From NCBI GenBank assembly GCA_963682025.1, contig OY821518.1, positions 35,531,059 to 35,595,058 on the forward strand: a stretch of 64,000 nt of DNA, read 5' to 3'. A program made the translations under genes and the position numbers. The notes under the pieces are model-generated. The model was not told the DNA's origin and made no database searches. It saw only the letters and a program-made list of their open reading frames with translations. Source of the stretch: Cordilura impudica. Taxonomy: Eukaryota > Arthropoda > Insecta > Diptera > Scathophagidae. Shown piece by piece: positions 43,205-54,420 of the stretch (position 1 is the stretch's first letter; every line of letters begins with the position of its first letter).

Positions 43205-43514
43205 CTAGCAGATTCCAGCCCTCGAAATTCGAGCACAAATTCTAGGAAATTATATTTTTTCATTAAATAACCCTAAAAGTATGCTAATCAGTTATAGCCA
43301 ATTAACAAATCAACACAAAAATTTTATGTATGTGTTAGTAGCAACTTTAAATGCAATTTACTCAAAATAAAGGAAAAAATTTTAAAATCTGTAAATCTGC
43401 AAAACGGCTAAAAAGAAATACATTTCAAATAACATACGTTTGGTCAAAATTGGGATAAAACGGTAGAACAAAACATCGGTCACAAGATATCGTCTAGCTT
43501 ATTAATATTATAGA
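43205..43514 (-). mobile_element. Short Helitron, copy 9
   Basis: CTAGCAGATTCCAGCCCTCG at 43205 and ATTATAGA at 43514. An internal deletion of about 60 bp removes the CACACACA(T)AGC region. It is otherwise close to copy 3. Confidence 0.8.
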
Positions 43515-43665
43515 TATTAACAATTTTCGAACTTTTTCAATTTTCAAAGTTTTTCAAAGTGAATCCCTTATACATATTTTTCTATTGCTAGAAATAATTT
43601 TGGCTCTCAATATTATTATTATTATTAATTATTATTAATTATTATTATTAATTTATTTATTGATA

Positions 43666-43706
43666 TCCTGTACAACAAGACCAAGTCTTTTAATTATAGT
43701 ACAGGA
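43666..43706 (-). other. 3'-terminal hairpin of LINE 3
   Basis: TCCTGTAC pairs with GTACAGGA, and the inner AAGAC faces GTCTTGTTG. The inner part matches LINE 1 (AAGATAC/GTGTCTTGTTG); the outer stem is changed on both sides and still pairs. Confidence 0.65.
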
Positions 43707-43899
43707 TTATATGTGGATAAGGGATCAACAATCTCAAAAATTTTATATGTATAGTAGTAATAATAATAAAGTTTATATAAAAAGTAAATATAATTATTTA
43801 CGAACAGAAATAGCATAGATACAAAAAATATAAAAATAAAAAAATAAAAATAAAAATAAAAAAATAAAAATAAAAAATTACATATATGTATCACATAAT

Positions 43900-45939
43900 C
43901 TATGGAAAATGGTTAAGTGAAAAAATTAAACAAAAAAGTTTTAAAATGCATTGCATTCTATTAAGCTGTTGTTCATGTGGAATTGTATTCCAAAGACGAG
44001 CGGCATGGATAAAGAACTGCCATTCCGAAACTAAATGTCGATGTCTTGGTATGATGATTAGTTTGCCCCTATTCGATCTTGCAAACTGAATTTTGGCATA
44101 CATATATTGCGGGTTTTTTGTATAAATAACTTTATGTATGAGTATTAGTACCCTTATCTTAAGTAAGTTTTCAAAAGATACTCCATATAAGCTTTTTGCG
44201 AAAGCAGACACATGGTCGTATTTTCTTAACCCGTAAACATACCTAATGATGTTATTGTATAAAACATCAAGCTTATTTCTGCTTATAGAGTCGCAACTAG
44301 AAAAGAGTTCACAACCATAGGTAAGTCCCGGAATAAGATAGGTCTTTGCCAGAAGTATCCTGACTCTTAAAGGTGTAAATACCTGCGTTGCCCAAAGCGT
44401 TCTTAATTTCACATAAGTTTGACATACAAGTGAATTTATATGATCAGACCAGGTTAAATTTTTGTTGAAGACTAATCCAAGATTTTTCGCTGATTGTACA
44501 ATTTCAATTTTCTGACCATTTATAAGGATTTCAGCTTCGATATGCGGGGTTATGGTTCCTTTGTGTATCACCAAACATTTTGATTTTTTAGGATTCAGAC
44601 ATAAGCCATTAGCAGTAGCCCAACGATATATGGTGTCCAGATCTTGGTTGAGTTTTCCCACGCTTGCGTTAATTGAATTAACTGAGCCACTTAGGTACAA
44701 CTGTACATCATCCGCATACATATGTACGCTGGAATGGGATATTTGTTGCGGCAAGTCATTTGCATATATGGAGAACAAAAGTGGTCCCAATATTGATCCT
44801 TGTGGTACACCTCTCATAAGTGACACCGGATTCGATGATGTATTGTTAATGAACACTGATTGAGTACGGTTTGTAAGGTATGATGAAATTAAATGTGTTG
44901 ATGTTGGCGCAAAATTGAAAAAACGGTTCAGCTTCATACATAGTGTGGAGTGGTTTACAGTATCGAAGGCTTTTGAATGATCAAGAAGCACCAAAAAGGT
45001 TACTTTTCCGCAGTCTAACTCACGTCTTATATTTTCTGACACATCAGCCAAGGCAGTCACACAGCTATGATTGGGACGGAAAGCGGATTGCATATCACTA
45101 ATAAGACAATTTCTGTGTACGTATGCGCTTATTTGTGAGTGCAGAAGCTTTTCTAGAACTTTTGAAAGGAAGCATAGTATCGCAATCGGACGATATTCTG
45201 TAGTAGACTTTGGAAGTGGAATAACTTTTGCGTGCTTCCATTTCATTGGAAAGCAGCTTGATGTAATGATGGTGTTGAAAAAATGAGTAAAAAATGGTAA
45301 AAGAGATGGTAACAAAATTTTAACGAATTTTGGGTGTATGTTATCAAATCCAATAGCGTTGGACTTAACTGTCAAGAAGCTAGTAAGAACCTCAGATTGG
45401 CTGACGCAAGAAAACTCGAACATATTGTCTTCGGAAAAGGAGTTGCTACTGTTGACAAATGTATTGTTGTTGTAGAAGTGGTTATTTGTTGGTATTGTTG
45501 GTATATCCGTAAAAATCCTATTGAGTTCATTAGCATCAATAGGGCAATTATTATTCTTTTCAACATTACCAATTCCTATTTCTCGAATAGTCTTCCAAGT
45601 TTGTTTAGAATCAATAGCGGAAATAAATCGTCTTGAGAAAAAAACTGATTTTGCATTTCTTATTTGAGTATTAACGTCTTTTCTAGCAGAACGAAACTCA
45701 GCCTTAAGTTGTAAAGTTCTAAAACGTTTCCACCTGGAATAAGTTAAATCTCTACGTTCAATTGATTGTCGAATACTGGGGGTGAACCAAGGTTTATTTC
45801 TCGCCGTAATTATTTTTGTTTTCAAAGGGACAGTTTCATCATATAATTGTAGTACATTGTCTTCTAGAAAAGACAATTGTTCGTCAACCGAGGTCATAAA
45901 GTAAATGCTACTCCAATAGTTACAATATTTATTTAACAA
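43900..45939 (-). CDS. LINE 3 reverse transcriptase (partial protein, 679 residues)
   Basis: A long uninterrupted frame. Residues 1-120 are the linker after the endonuclease (NKPWFTPSIRQSIERRD, SKQTWKTIREI). The RT domain spans about 190-450: NAIGFDNIHPKFVK, VIPLPKSTTEYRPIAIL (about 239-255), SAFRPNHSC, catalytic D320 in [32 protein letters not shown] (375-392), and YADD at 408-411 followed by VQLYLSG and NPKKSKCLVI. The C-terminal domain (LYGVSF, RNKLDVLYNNIIRYVYGLRK) is also complete. No RNase H follows, as in the CR1/jockey superfamily. The ATG at 45939 is only the first Met of a truncated frame. The endonuclease is missing, so it cannot act alone. Confidence 0.88.
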   Translation of the reverse strand: MLNKYCNYWSSIYFMTSVDEQLSFLEDNVLQLYDETVPLKTKIITARNKPWFTPSIRQSIERRDLTYSRWKRFRTLQLKAEFRSARKDVNTQIRNAKSVFFSRRFISAIDSKQTWKTIREIGIGNVEKNNNCPIDANELNRIFTDIPTIPTNNHFYNNNTFVNSSNSFSEDNMFEFSCVSQSEVLTSFLTVKSNAIGFDNIHPKFVKILLPSLLPFFTHFFNTIITSSCFPMKWKHAKVIPLPKSTTEYRPIAILCFLSKVLEKLLHSQISAYVHRNCLISDMQSAFRPNHSCVTALADVSENIRRELDCGKVTFLVLLDHSKAFDTVNHSTLCMKLNRFFNFAPTSTHLISSYLTNRTQSVFINNTSSNPVSLMRGVPQGSILGPLLFSIYANDLPQQISHSSVHMYADDVQLYLSGSVNSINASVGKLNQDLDTIYRWATANGLCLNPKKSKCLVIHKGTITPHIEAEILINGQKIEIVQSAKNLGLVFNKNLTWSDHINSLVCQTYVKLRTLWATQVFTPLRVRILLAKTYLIPGLTYGCELFSSCDSISRNKLDVLYNNIIRYVYGLRKYDHVSAFAKSLYGVSFENLLKIRVLILIHKVIYTKNPQYMYAKIQFARSNRGKLIIIPRHRHLVSEWQFFIHAARLWNTIPHEQQLNRMQCILKLFCLIFSLNHFP

Positions 45940-45950
45940 TATTTTATATA

Positions 45951-47371
45951 CCCGTATTTTATTTTATTGATTTCTTAAATTTGTAATTGGAGCCCATTGT
46001 TTTTTTTTTTCAATAACCACTGATTTATTTAAAAATGTGTTAGCTTTATTATGATTTTCCAAAGTAAATTTTCGCTTAATTAAAAATTCTGTATTGTTTT
46101 TTTTTCTGGTTGGTTGGCACGTGCTATTTTCAATACTCGTATACAAACAGTAAAAGTAACTTGATTATCTTCATCATCGTTGTTTCGTAAACGAAAAAAA
46201 AAATCATATTGAACTAACAGGTGCCTGTTGTGTTTGGAAAATGTACTAAATGAAAAATGAGTAATAAAGCAAACATAAGGAGAGACAATCCATGAACAAA
46301 ACAGATGATTTATAAAAAAAAAAACTGTTCTAAAATGTATAAACAGAGAATAGCAACAAACAGCTGTTTGAGAAAATAAGCTTAAAAAAAGAGCATGCAA
46401 GGACTAAGAGAAATATTCTAGCTACAAAGAGAGAAAAAACTTTCAGCAACATTGTGAAAACCTGTTTTAAGGTTTACATTGTAAAACTGTAAAGTAAAGT
46501 CAATTTTAAGGGATTGTTTTGTTAGAGATTTAAGCAAATTGACAGAGAAGTGCAAAAAAATAAGAAAATCAAACACAAAAAATGAAAACAAAAACGGACG
46601 AATGTAAGGTTTTAGTTATTATTACATGCTAAGGACATATCTGCAAGGTGTTATACGAATTTTCGAAAATCAAAACAACTTTAGTACAAATTTTGCTATC
46701 AAAACGTACGGATGTATTAAGCGGATTTTTTTTTCGATTTTCCTCAAACGCGCAAAACTTAATAAAATGAAAAATTATTTTAAAAAAATGGAAGATTTTT
46801 AAATGCATATAATAAAAGTAAAAGAAAAAAATAACGCAATTAAAAAAAAAAATAATGAAAATTAAACATAGAAAATAGCTCTAAAAAGGAAATTCTTAAT
46901 TTAATATTTTTTTTTTTTTTTGGTTATCTTTAAAAATTCTAAAGCTTTAAATTGAAATTCTTTATTTTTCGTTTCTTTATTATTACTTCGTTGTCATCTT
47001 CGTCGCCGTCGTCGTGGTTATTTAAGCAAGTGGAGAATAGAAAGTAGTGGAATTTATATTGCTTTTTGCTTCAAATCTACGTGATATATGTCAGTAGTAG
47101 TAAAAATACGTGTGTTTAAATGAGTGTGCTTCGATGTGCTATAGAATACTGTAATAACAGTGTTCTATAAATTTTAAATTTCCAGTATTTAGTTTTCTTG
47201 CAAAAAGTTTTTACTTTTTTTTTGTTGAAAAAAATAAAAGTCTCGTATAAATAAAACAACATTTGTATTAACCACGCTTTCAACATTTGCTCTTTATAAC
47301 TGCAAAGATGTTAACTGATAAATTAAAATTCAAACGCGTTTTCGGTTTCTAATTCGTCATAAAGCGGTCTC

Positions 47372-47402
<31 letters not shown>

Positions 47403-48296
47403 TATATAAAATATTTTAATTAAATAAGTGTTGAAGCTTTCTAATATGAAATCGAGAAAGATGGTAAAAAAAATTAATAATGAAATTTCAAATGAAATTA
47501 AATAGTAACAAATTTGTGTGGTTAACAACAAATTGAAGTGATTGCAGTGCACTAAAAAGTAGGTGCTATTTTTTGTTTGTTTATATCTATTTTATTCCTT
47601 AAGAAAATATGATCGAATAGCATTAATAACTTTTCTGAAATATAAGATTTTCTGCTAGTAAAGCACATCAGATTTTGGGCTTAGTATATATTTTAGTTTT
47701 ATATAGTTTTATCACATTAGAATTATTAAGAGTTTTTTGAACAACAAGTGTTTTTATTTTTCTAACCAATATTACACAAAAAGGAATTAATTTGAGTTGC
47801 TAACGAAATGGTATGATCAGTGTTTGCTTAATGGGAACAATAAATAAACGGCATATACATTTTATTATTCCAATAGCCAGTGAAATTTTGTCTCGAAATA
47901 ATTTAAGTCAAAGTAGCCTACCGAAACCTGACATCGAATTATAACTGAATTTATAAAAAAAATATATATTTAATGACAATACAATGGCTACTTTTACTAA
48001 AGTATATTTTTAAAATTTTGAACGGTCAATACTCTTTTATTATTTTAAAAATTTCTAGGTTTCACTTGTTAAAAAAGCAAACACATTAACATGAAGTAGC
48101 TTAATTTAAAAAAGAAAAACCAAAAATTAAAAGTATTCAGTTTTAAATCATCTTTATACAATAATTGAAAACTTTTCTTCTAAATCATTGGTTTCATTAT
48201 TTTGTTGAATATCCATTATTTTTCAGTACTGCTTCTCAACGTTGAGGCACAGAGTCAACTAATTGTCGATGTAATTTGTATATAGATTTTAACGCC
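45951..48296. other. AT-rich stretch without recognised genes
   Basis: No coding sequence or element recognised. A hairpin (TATAGAATACTGT / ACAGTGTTCTATA) lies at about 47140-47169 and a short (AAAT)n run at 47376-47401. The stretch is the longest in the window without an obvious transposon and may be single-copy DNA. Confidence 0.4.
47376..47401. repeat. (AAAT)n microsatellite
   Basis: About six and a half uninterrupted AAAT units. Confidence 0.85.
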
Positions 48297-49110
48297 TTAT
48301 TTTGCATACGTTGTAAAGATTTCAAATGGTTTTTGCTTTTGTTGTATGCATAAACACTCGCCAAATAATTCAGATGCGAATGTATTAAGGATTGATATCA
48401 TTAATTTTGCTTTCTCATTTAGTTTATGTTTAAATTTGTACAAAATACCAATTGCAGGCGCTATTTTCTTTTTCAGCTCAGTTATATGTAAATTCCAACA
48501 CAAGTTACTTTGCAAAGTGATTCCCAAAAACATAGTTGAATGTATTTCATTTATATTTTCCCCATCCACATATACAGAATAAGTTTTGTTTTCTTAGAGT
48601 TCAGCACTAAACCTTGCATATTCAAAAATTAATGCTGCATCTCTTTCAATATAAGTTTTCAAAACTAAGTCAAACATAAGGATAAAATAAGCATACGTCA
48701 TCCGCAAACATATATAATTGACCAGTTAAACCAAGATTTTTTAAGTCATTCAAATAAATTGAAAAAATAAGTGAACCCAAACCACTCCCCTGAGGGACTC
48801 CATATTTCACAGAACCATTGAGACTTCTAGAGTTATTTATTTGAACATATTGCTGCCTGTTGGAAAAGTAACTTTGGAACAGATCAAGTTCACGGCCTTG
48901 GATACCGTAACATGGCAATTATTGCAATAAACTTTTATGATCAACCAGATCAAACGCCTTTGCAAAATCAAAAAAGATTCCAGCAACCCCAACAAATCCT
49001 TCATCTAATCCATTACAAACAAATTTAACAATAATACAACAACCTCTTCGAAAACCAAATTGATACTTATATAAAACTTCATTCTCTTCCAAGAAGTGCA
49101 AAAGCAAAGC
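48297..49110 (-). pseudogene. LINE reverse transcriptase relic, different lineage
   Basis: Reading leftward: LEENEVLYKYQFGFRRGC, FFDFAKAFDLVDHKSL (48919-49107, first catalytic Asp), then GRELDLFQSYFSNRQQYVQ, YGVPQGSGLGSLIFSIYLND and MFADDVCLFYPYV (48670-48918, FADD active site), then after a gap and frame changes FLGITLQSNLCWNLHITELK and KFKHKLNEKAKLMI (48297-48569). It differs from LINEs 1-3 (FADD rather than YADD; no LLDHSKAF). Both ends are missing. Confidence 0.82.
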
Positions 49111-49185
49111 CTATCATACTTCTTCAGTTATGACAGCTTTGGTGTGATTTTGGGTTTCGTTAAGTCAACTCAGACAATTCTTAGT

Positions 49186-49518
49186 CATAGGTCCCATATA
49201 GAGCTGCTTCCCGATCTTCATGTAAATCTATAAAAAAAAAAAAATGTTGCACAGATTTTTCTCAAATTTGGTTTGAATATATTTTTTCAAAATATAAGTG
49301 ACTTTGCCATATACATAAATAAACGGATGCTATAAACATAGCATCCGATATCAACTTTTTCATATATGTAGCCAAAAAAAAAAAAAAAAATACCACTCAA
49401 ATTTGGTTTATGCTTATTTTCTACATCGAATTAGTTGGACCGAAGAGATAGGGTCTCTATACCATTGTATAGGGCATCGTGTTGTCAGTCTAGACCGATT
49501 ATAATTTTCTTACTTGTT
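49186..49518 (-). repeat. mini-me-like repeat, partial copy E
   Basis: The left half of the family in reverse: CCATATAGAGCTGCTTCCCG at left to TTATAATTTTCTTACTTGTT at right. The 24-bp palindrome has decayed (GTCAGTCTAGACCGATTATA). The microsatellite half is missing. It abuts the LINE relic. Confidence 0.7.
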
Positions 49519-49527
49519 TATAATTGA

Positions 49528-49835
49528 AGATATTAATTTGTAAATTTTTTGTTTTGCAAGAAATTTAATATAATTTTAAAAAACCTGATTTTTTCGATCA
49601 GAATTTTGAAAATTCTGCAAGACTACAAAAAATTAATTAAATAAAAATCGCGAGATAAAAAATTTGTAAAAGTATGTTATTATTTTTAGAATAATTTGTA
49701 AAGAATAATTTCTATATATCAATAAATTTCACACCGACCCAGTATTTTTGATTCTGAAAAAATAAATATATATATTAGTGCGAAAGTTGAATAACTTGTT
49801 TTTTGCTGGGTAGATTTTAAAGATTTAACCGTTGC
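49528..49835 (+). repeat. Dispersed repeat, copy 1 (partner at 51303-51550)
   Basis: TTATAATTGAAGATATTAAT, AGAAATTTAATATAATTTTA, AAAATTCTGCAAGA and GAATAACTTGTTTTTTGCTG with GGTAGATTTTAA recur in the same order at 51303-51550. There is no coding content. Confidence 0.55.
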
Positions 49836-49843
49836 TTACTTTA

Positions 49844-50147
49844 CCCAGAAAAAAAAAACATTACCAAATAATGGGTTTTAGAAGGAGAAGTAACTGGTTG
49901 AAGTTTGCCTGATAAGCTCATTATTATAACACGGGGATGTCAATGGAGGTAGCTAGTTGCCTAGGAACTTATTGTTTTCACTTTGAAAGTAATGCTGTAT
50001 GCAAGGAGCTGGCGTGAGATATAAGTAGCTGTATAACACATTATTAGTAATGCCTTGTTTTATTACTTTAGAAGTAATACAGTGGGCAGGGGTAGGTCAT
50101 TATTGGTAATGCAAAAATCAATGAGCTGCTATTATATTTTTCCTGGG
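49844..50147. mobile_element. MITE with TTA target duplication (PIF/Harbinger-like)
   Basis: The ends CCCAGAAAAA (49844) and TTTTTCCTGGG (50147) are inverted, and TTA stands on both sides (49841-49843, 50148-50150). A second inverted pair lies just inside (CATTACCAAATAATG against CATTATTGGTAATG). It has 304 bp and no frame. Three-base TTA/TWA duplications are typical of PIF/Harbinger. Confidence 0.55.
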
Positions 50148-50159
50148 TTATGCTGCAAA

Positions 50160-50545
50160 AGAAGAAAATTCTAGAAATTTTATTTTTTATTCAATAACTC
50201 ATTAAATTGTGAATTTACACAGAAGATCCAATAAACCCATATATTGTTAATAACCAATTTTATAACAGCCTAAAAGTATGCGAATCAATTTTAGCCAGTC
50301 CACAATTCAAATTAACAAATTCAATAAACACACACACAGCATTGTATAGCTTAAATATGCGTTTTATGCTTGGCTTAGTAGTAACTTTAAATGACCCAAA
50401 TGAATCAAATTAAATTTTAATTTTAAAAAACATGGTGCTCATCTGTAAAGAAATACCTTTCAAATGGTATATTTTTTCAGAATCGGCTGATCACTGAGAG
50501 TGTAGGAGATGTTACAAACAATCGCCTTGCCTATCATTGTAGATA
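50160..50545 (-). mobile_element. Short Helitron, decayed copy 10
   Basis: It matches AGAAATTTTATTTTTTATTC, AAAAGTATGCGAATCAATTT, CACACACACAGCATTGTATA, AGAAATACCTTTCAAATGG and CAATCGCCTTGCCTATCA, in family order. The CTAG terminus is lost. Confidence 0.6.
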
Positions 50546-52010
50546 AAAAAGTGTTTGTAGAACCTCCTAAAAGCGAAGTAAATATTTAAATTCCTCAAAA
50601 TCAGCTGTAATGGCTTCACCCCATATGCATTATGTACTTTTTCTATATTTGTGTAAAAACTACATGGACGTCTATACTGACCAGATAGAATTTTTATTAA
50701 TTGCTTTATTTATGAGTTAAAAATTCTAGAAAAATTTTGTATTTTATTTAGCATCAATTTTAGTACCCCAAAAATGTCATCAGACAAAGTAATTGAACTT
50801 CGGTCGCTACTAAGTTAACATTTATTTTTATAATACATTTTATTACTTGCATCTCAATGTTTTATAATTTATTTTCCAATATTTTTTCCGCTTAAAATTT
50901 TTGTTAAAATCATCATAATGCTTTTTTCTCTACAACAACATTAAAATGAATATAACGCAAATCTGACAAAATAATTTGTGAGATTTTTTGATTTAGATCT
51001 TTCTTGCTTATTAATTATTTAGCATCACTGCAATATAGTTTTTTTTAAAGCTACAGAAGCAGGCGAAGAGCTTTAGAAATTTCTAAATATTTTAGGTATA
51101 TTCATACTTCTATCATAAATAATCCAACCGGATTGCAATAAAACTTTAAGAAATCATTTTTGCTGGTGATATAAATTAAAATATTTTTATACTTTTTTCT
51201 TTAACTTATTGCAGTTACTTTATTACTTTAAATTCTGAACTTCTATACGGGATAGGATGGTTGTGAACCAAAATTGAAAACTACATTTCAAAAAGTGATT
51301 TTTTATAATTAAAGATATTAATTTGTACATTTTTTTGCTAGAAATTTAATATAATTTTAAAAAACTGATCGACCAGGAAGTATTTTTTTAAATTAATAAT
51401 TTTGGAAATTCTTCAAGAATTAAAAAAAAAAAATAATTTTTAATAATTTCTGAAAAATTAAATACCAACTCATTTTTTTATTGGAGCTAAAGTCATGAGT
51501 ATCTTTGAATAACTTATTTTTGCTGGGTATATTTTAAGGAGTTAAATTTAATCAGTGTTTTTTTTAATCATTTCGTTTTCCAATAATGACAAATTAAATA
51601 GAAATAGCGCTTCAACAAAAAAATTTTAATAAAAGAATGAACTGGCGTAAATTTTATTGTTTAAAAAAGTCTAAAATAAAAATTCAAATTTATTTTTTGT
51701 ATTGCGTTTTTTACTTGTCTTTGGATTTTTAATTATAAGCCAGGAACCGTTAAATCATTAAATTTAGTGAAGAAAATATTATCTGTAAAAAGATATTTAT
51801 TTTTTCCATTTTAAAAATATCACCCTTTGAGATATACTTTCATAAACTAAAGATTATGTAATTATGAACTTTGACCTTTATATGAAGAAGTGTCGATTTG
51901 GTGTTTCCTCGTAGATTTAGGGATTTTTTGGTACAGAGGAATTTTATTTTTATTTTAAAGCTTTTGGGCGAATGTTTTGACTGTCTTGTGTGAAAATTAA
52001 AAAAAAAACA
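50546..52010. other. AT-rich stretch
   Basis: No gene. It contains the partner of the 49528 repeat (51303-51550). Confidence 0.35.
51303..51550 (+). repeat. Dispersed repeat, copy 2
   Basis: Direct-orientation partner of 49528-49835, about 75-80 percent alike by eye, with a shorter middle. Confidence 0.5.
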
Positions 52011-52014
52011 ATTA

Positions 52015-52410
52015 AGAGAGTTAAAGTCGGCTGTGCCGAATCTAAGATCCCTCCACCTCGGTTTGAGTATTGAAAAAGTAAACAATTTGTTAAATTTACT
52101 ACCAAATTATTTCAGAAAATAAACTGATTTTTTTTTTAGCATTTTTGGAGGTATCTCCATATTTTAGACCATATCTTGACACATTTATGCCCATTGCAAA
52201 TACCAACTTGCTCTTAGTAACGACAAACAATATTATTTTAGCTTTACCCAGGTAAATGGTTTATTTTGTTGAATGACCGTAATTTCAAAAGACAAATAGA
52301 CCGACGCATGTACGGACATTATATGGACTCGAGTTCTTATAGGGATTACGAATACAAATACTTTATGGGGTCGCAATTTATTGTCAAATGCGTTACAACA
52401 GAATACCAAT
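52015..52410 (+). repeat. Second microsatellite-type dipteran repeat (decayed)
   Basis: It begins with AAAGTCGGCTGTGCCGA and CCCTCCACCTCGGTTTGAGT, and near the end has ATAGACCGACGCATGTACGG and ACTTTATGGGGTCGCAA, a combination familiar from fly repeats with a GAC-type microsatellite next to ...TTTATGGGGTCGG. It is too decayed for its own edges to be clear. Confidence 0.45.
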
Positions 52411-53600
52411 AGTCACATTAAGGAATAATACTTTTCAATATTTTGAGAGCTAAAAATTATGCGGTATTTCAAAATAAAAGTTTCTAAAAATCGTGGCAAT
52501 TTTTGGTTTGCCAAAAATTTGGTTTGCTTTTTTTAAAAAAAGTACTTTAAAAGAATTTACTTTAAAAAATAAAAATTATTTAAAAAAAGTATACAGTTAT
52601 ATAAGTCCTTGTTTGAGAAAGATAACTTTCTACGAAAATTTACTTCAAGAAGAAAATTATAATTTTAAAAAGGTTCTTTTTAAAAAAAATAGTACTTTAA
52701 AAAAATACTTTTTAAGAAAATGTTCTGTTCAAAAAATGGTAGATTTTTAAGAAAATGTACTTATTTAGGAAAAGATGTTCTTTTAATGGTTATTTGTTAA
52801 AAAAAAAATTTCTGAAATTGAATTGATATTTTCTAATTTATAATTGGAAATCTGAATTCCAATTTTTGGAATTGATATTTTCTTAAATTTGAATAAAAAA
52901 TTTAAAATGTGCAGTTTTTTATTTATGTGAAAAATAATCCTTTAGTAATAATAAGCAATTTTTGAAAATTATATGTAATCGCAATGAGATATTTTTAGGA
53001 AAAGCAGAATAATAATTTTATAAAACTATGTAGAACTGTTTTGAAAGCAAAAAACTCATTGATGAACTCAGTAACTCTTTTATGTAAACAAAACAAAAAG
53101 TTAATATGCCAAACTTATGGTCATATTTGTAAAAGAATAATGGAAAAACGTATGAAATAAAAGACCAGCCCTGTGTATTCTCTTAACATTGTTGTGTTTA
53201 ATGTCTAATTGAAAATGTTGACATTCATGTTAAAACAGAAATAACTTTTGCAAAGAACAAAAATTGTGGCGCCATCTACTGAGGCATATCAACACTGAGA
53301 AAAATGAAGTAACACTCTATTTGTTAATACAAAAGAAATGTATTTTCCCTAAAACAAAAATTCATATTGAATAATTTTATATAAATAAAATAATAGAACG
53401 ATTTATTTCTTACATGCGGTTATTATAAATATACATATAGAATATATGTTATTGTTGTTTTTCTTTAAATAAATAAATTCATATTTTTTTTTTTTTAGTA
53501 AATTTACGTTGTTTTTTTTTTATTAACAACTTGTTGGTTTAGCATTATTTGCTTTAGATGTTGGTGAATTTTTACTCACTTCATATTAGCTCGTTGTGTC
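52411..53600. other. AT-rich stretch with AAGTACTTT-rich low-complexity DNA
   Basis: At 52530-52790 short words such as AAAGTACTTTAAA and AAGAAAATGT recur irregularly. The lysine/phenylalanine-rich frame there is an artefact. No gene. Confidence 0.4.
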
Positions 53601-54420
53601 TGCTTGTCGACAAAATTGTGGAGCGATTTTTAATCCCTTTCCTGTCACCCAATCTATCTGAAACTTTGCACGCAGGCTCGTGGCGATGACACAAATTATC
53701 TAAAAAAAATTTTTAGTGATTCCAAAACAATGGAAACTTTAAAATTTTTCTACCAGAGTTGATAAAAAAATGTACAAAGGGTTAGTTTTTATTATATTAT
53801 TACCACGACGACCACAAAAACAACAAGTTCAGCTATGACAATAATACAACATTTAGAATAACAACAAGAATAGTACAAAAACATATATTTTTCAATTTTT
53901 TTTACTTCTTCAGTGATTGCTCTGGTCATACTAAAACAAATTTAATGATTTTGCTCTGGTCATATTAAACCAATTTAATGATTTTTCAAACGAAAACCTT
54001 CTCATGATGTTAGGTAATTATTTTCACTAAAAACGAGCGCCCCAGTTATCCTGTTGAGGTCGTGATCGTGGCAAGAACAACATAGACAAATCATATTTTT
54101 TCAAGACTTTTTTTACTTCATTCAATTCTCGGGACCTAATCAACCGATGTCGACGATTTTAAATAATAGACTTTTTATGATGGTAATAAATCATGTTTTA
54201 TGCCAACGAGCACCCTAGCTGGCCGATTGAAGCCGTCATCTTCATTTCCACAGATGGACAGACGGACAGCCGGACAGACGGACAGACGGACATCGCTATA
54301 TCAAGGATCACAAATATATATATTTTGTGGGGTCCAAATTTTTTTTTCTAATTATTACAAACGGAATGACAAACTTATATATACTCTCTGCACACTGGGG
54401 TGGATGGTACAAAAATATAT
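53600..54420 (+). repeat. Microsatellite-bearing repeat with GACA(GACG)n
   Basis: CTTTCCTGTCACCCAATCTA and TTTGCACGCAGGCTCGTGGC at left, CACAGATGGACAGACGGACA with GCCGGACAGACGGACAGACG at 54249-54288, then CATCGCTATATCAAGGATCA and TATTTTGTGGGGTCC. The layout (family text, GACA/GACG run, TATATCAAGGATCA..TGGGGTC) is that of mini-me-type repeats but the sequence differs from copies A-D. Two direct copies of TTGCTCTGGTCATA are at about 53917 and 53951. Confidence 0.45.

Larger units (their letters stand above)
43616..45950 (-). mobile_element. LINE 3, 5'-truncated non-LTR retrotransposon with open RT frame
   Basis: Minus strand. The 5' truncation is near 45950, within the region that joins endonuclease and RT. 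The 3' UTR holds the shared hairpin (43666-43706), and the tail is an (AATAATT)n-like run at 43616-43655. It is closest in sequence to LINE 1, but the coding part is intact. Confidence 0.88.

Noticed and set aside
43694..43894. Phenylalanine/tyrosine-rich frame on the minus strand
   Set aside because: It lies in the A/T-repeat 3' UTR of LINE 3 and has no conserved content.
52493..52750. 85-codon lysine/phenylalanine-rich frame
   Set aside because: Low-complexity AAAGTACTTT DNA gives open frames by chance; no homology recognised.
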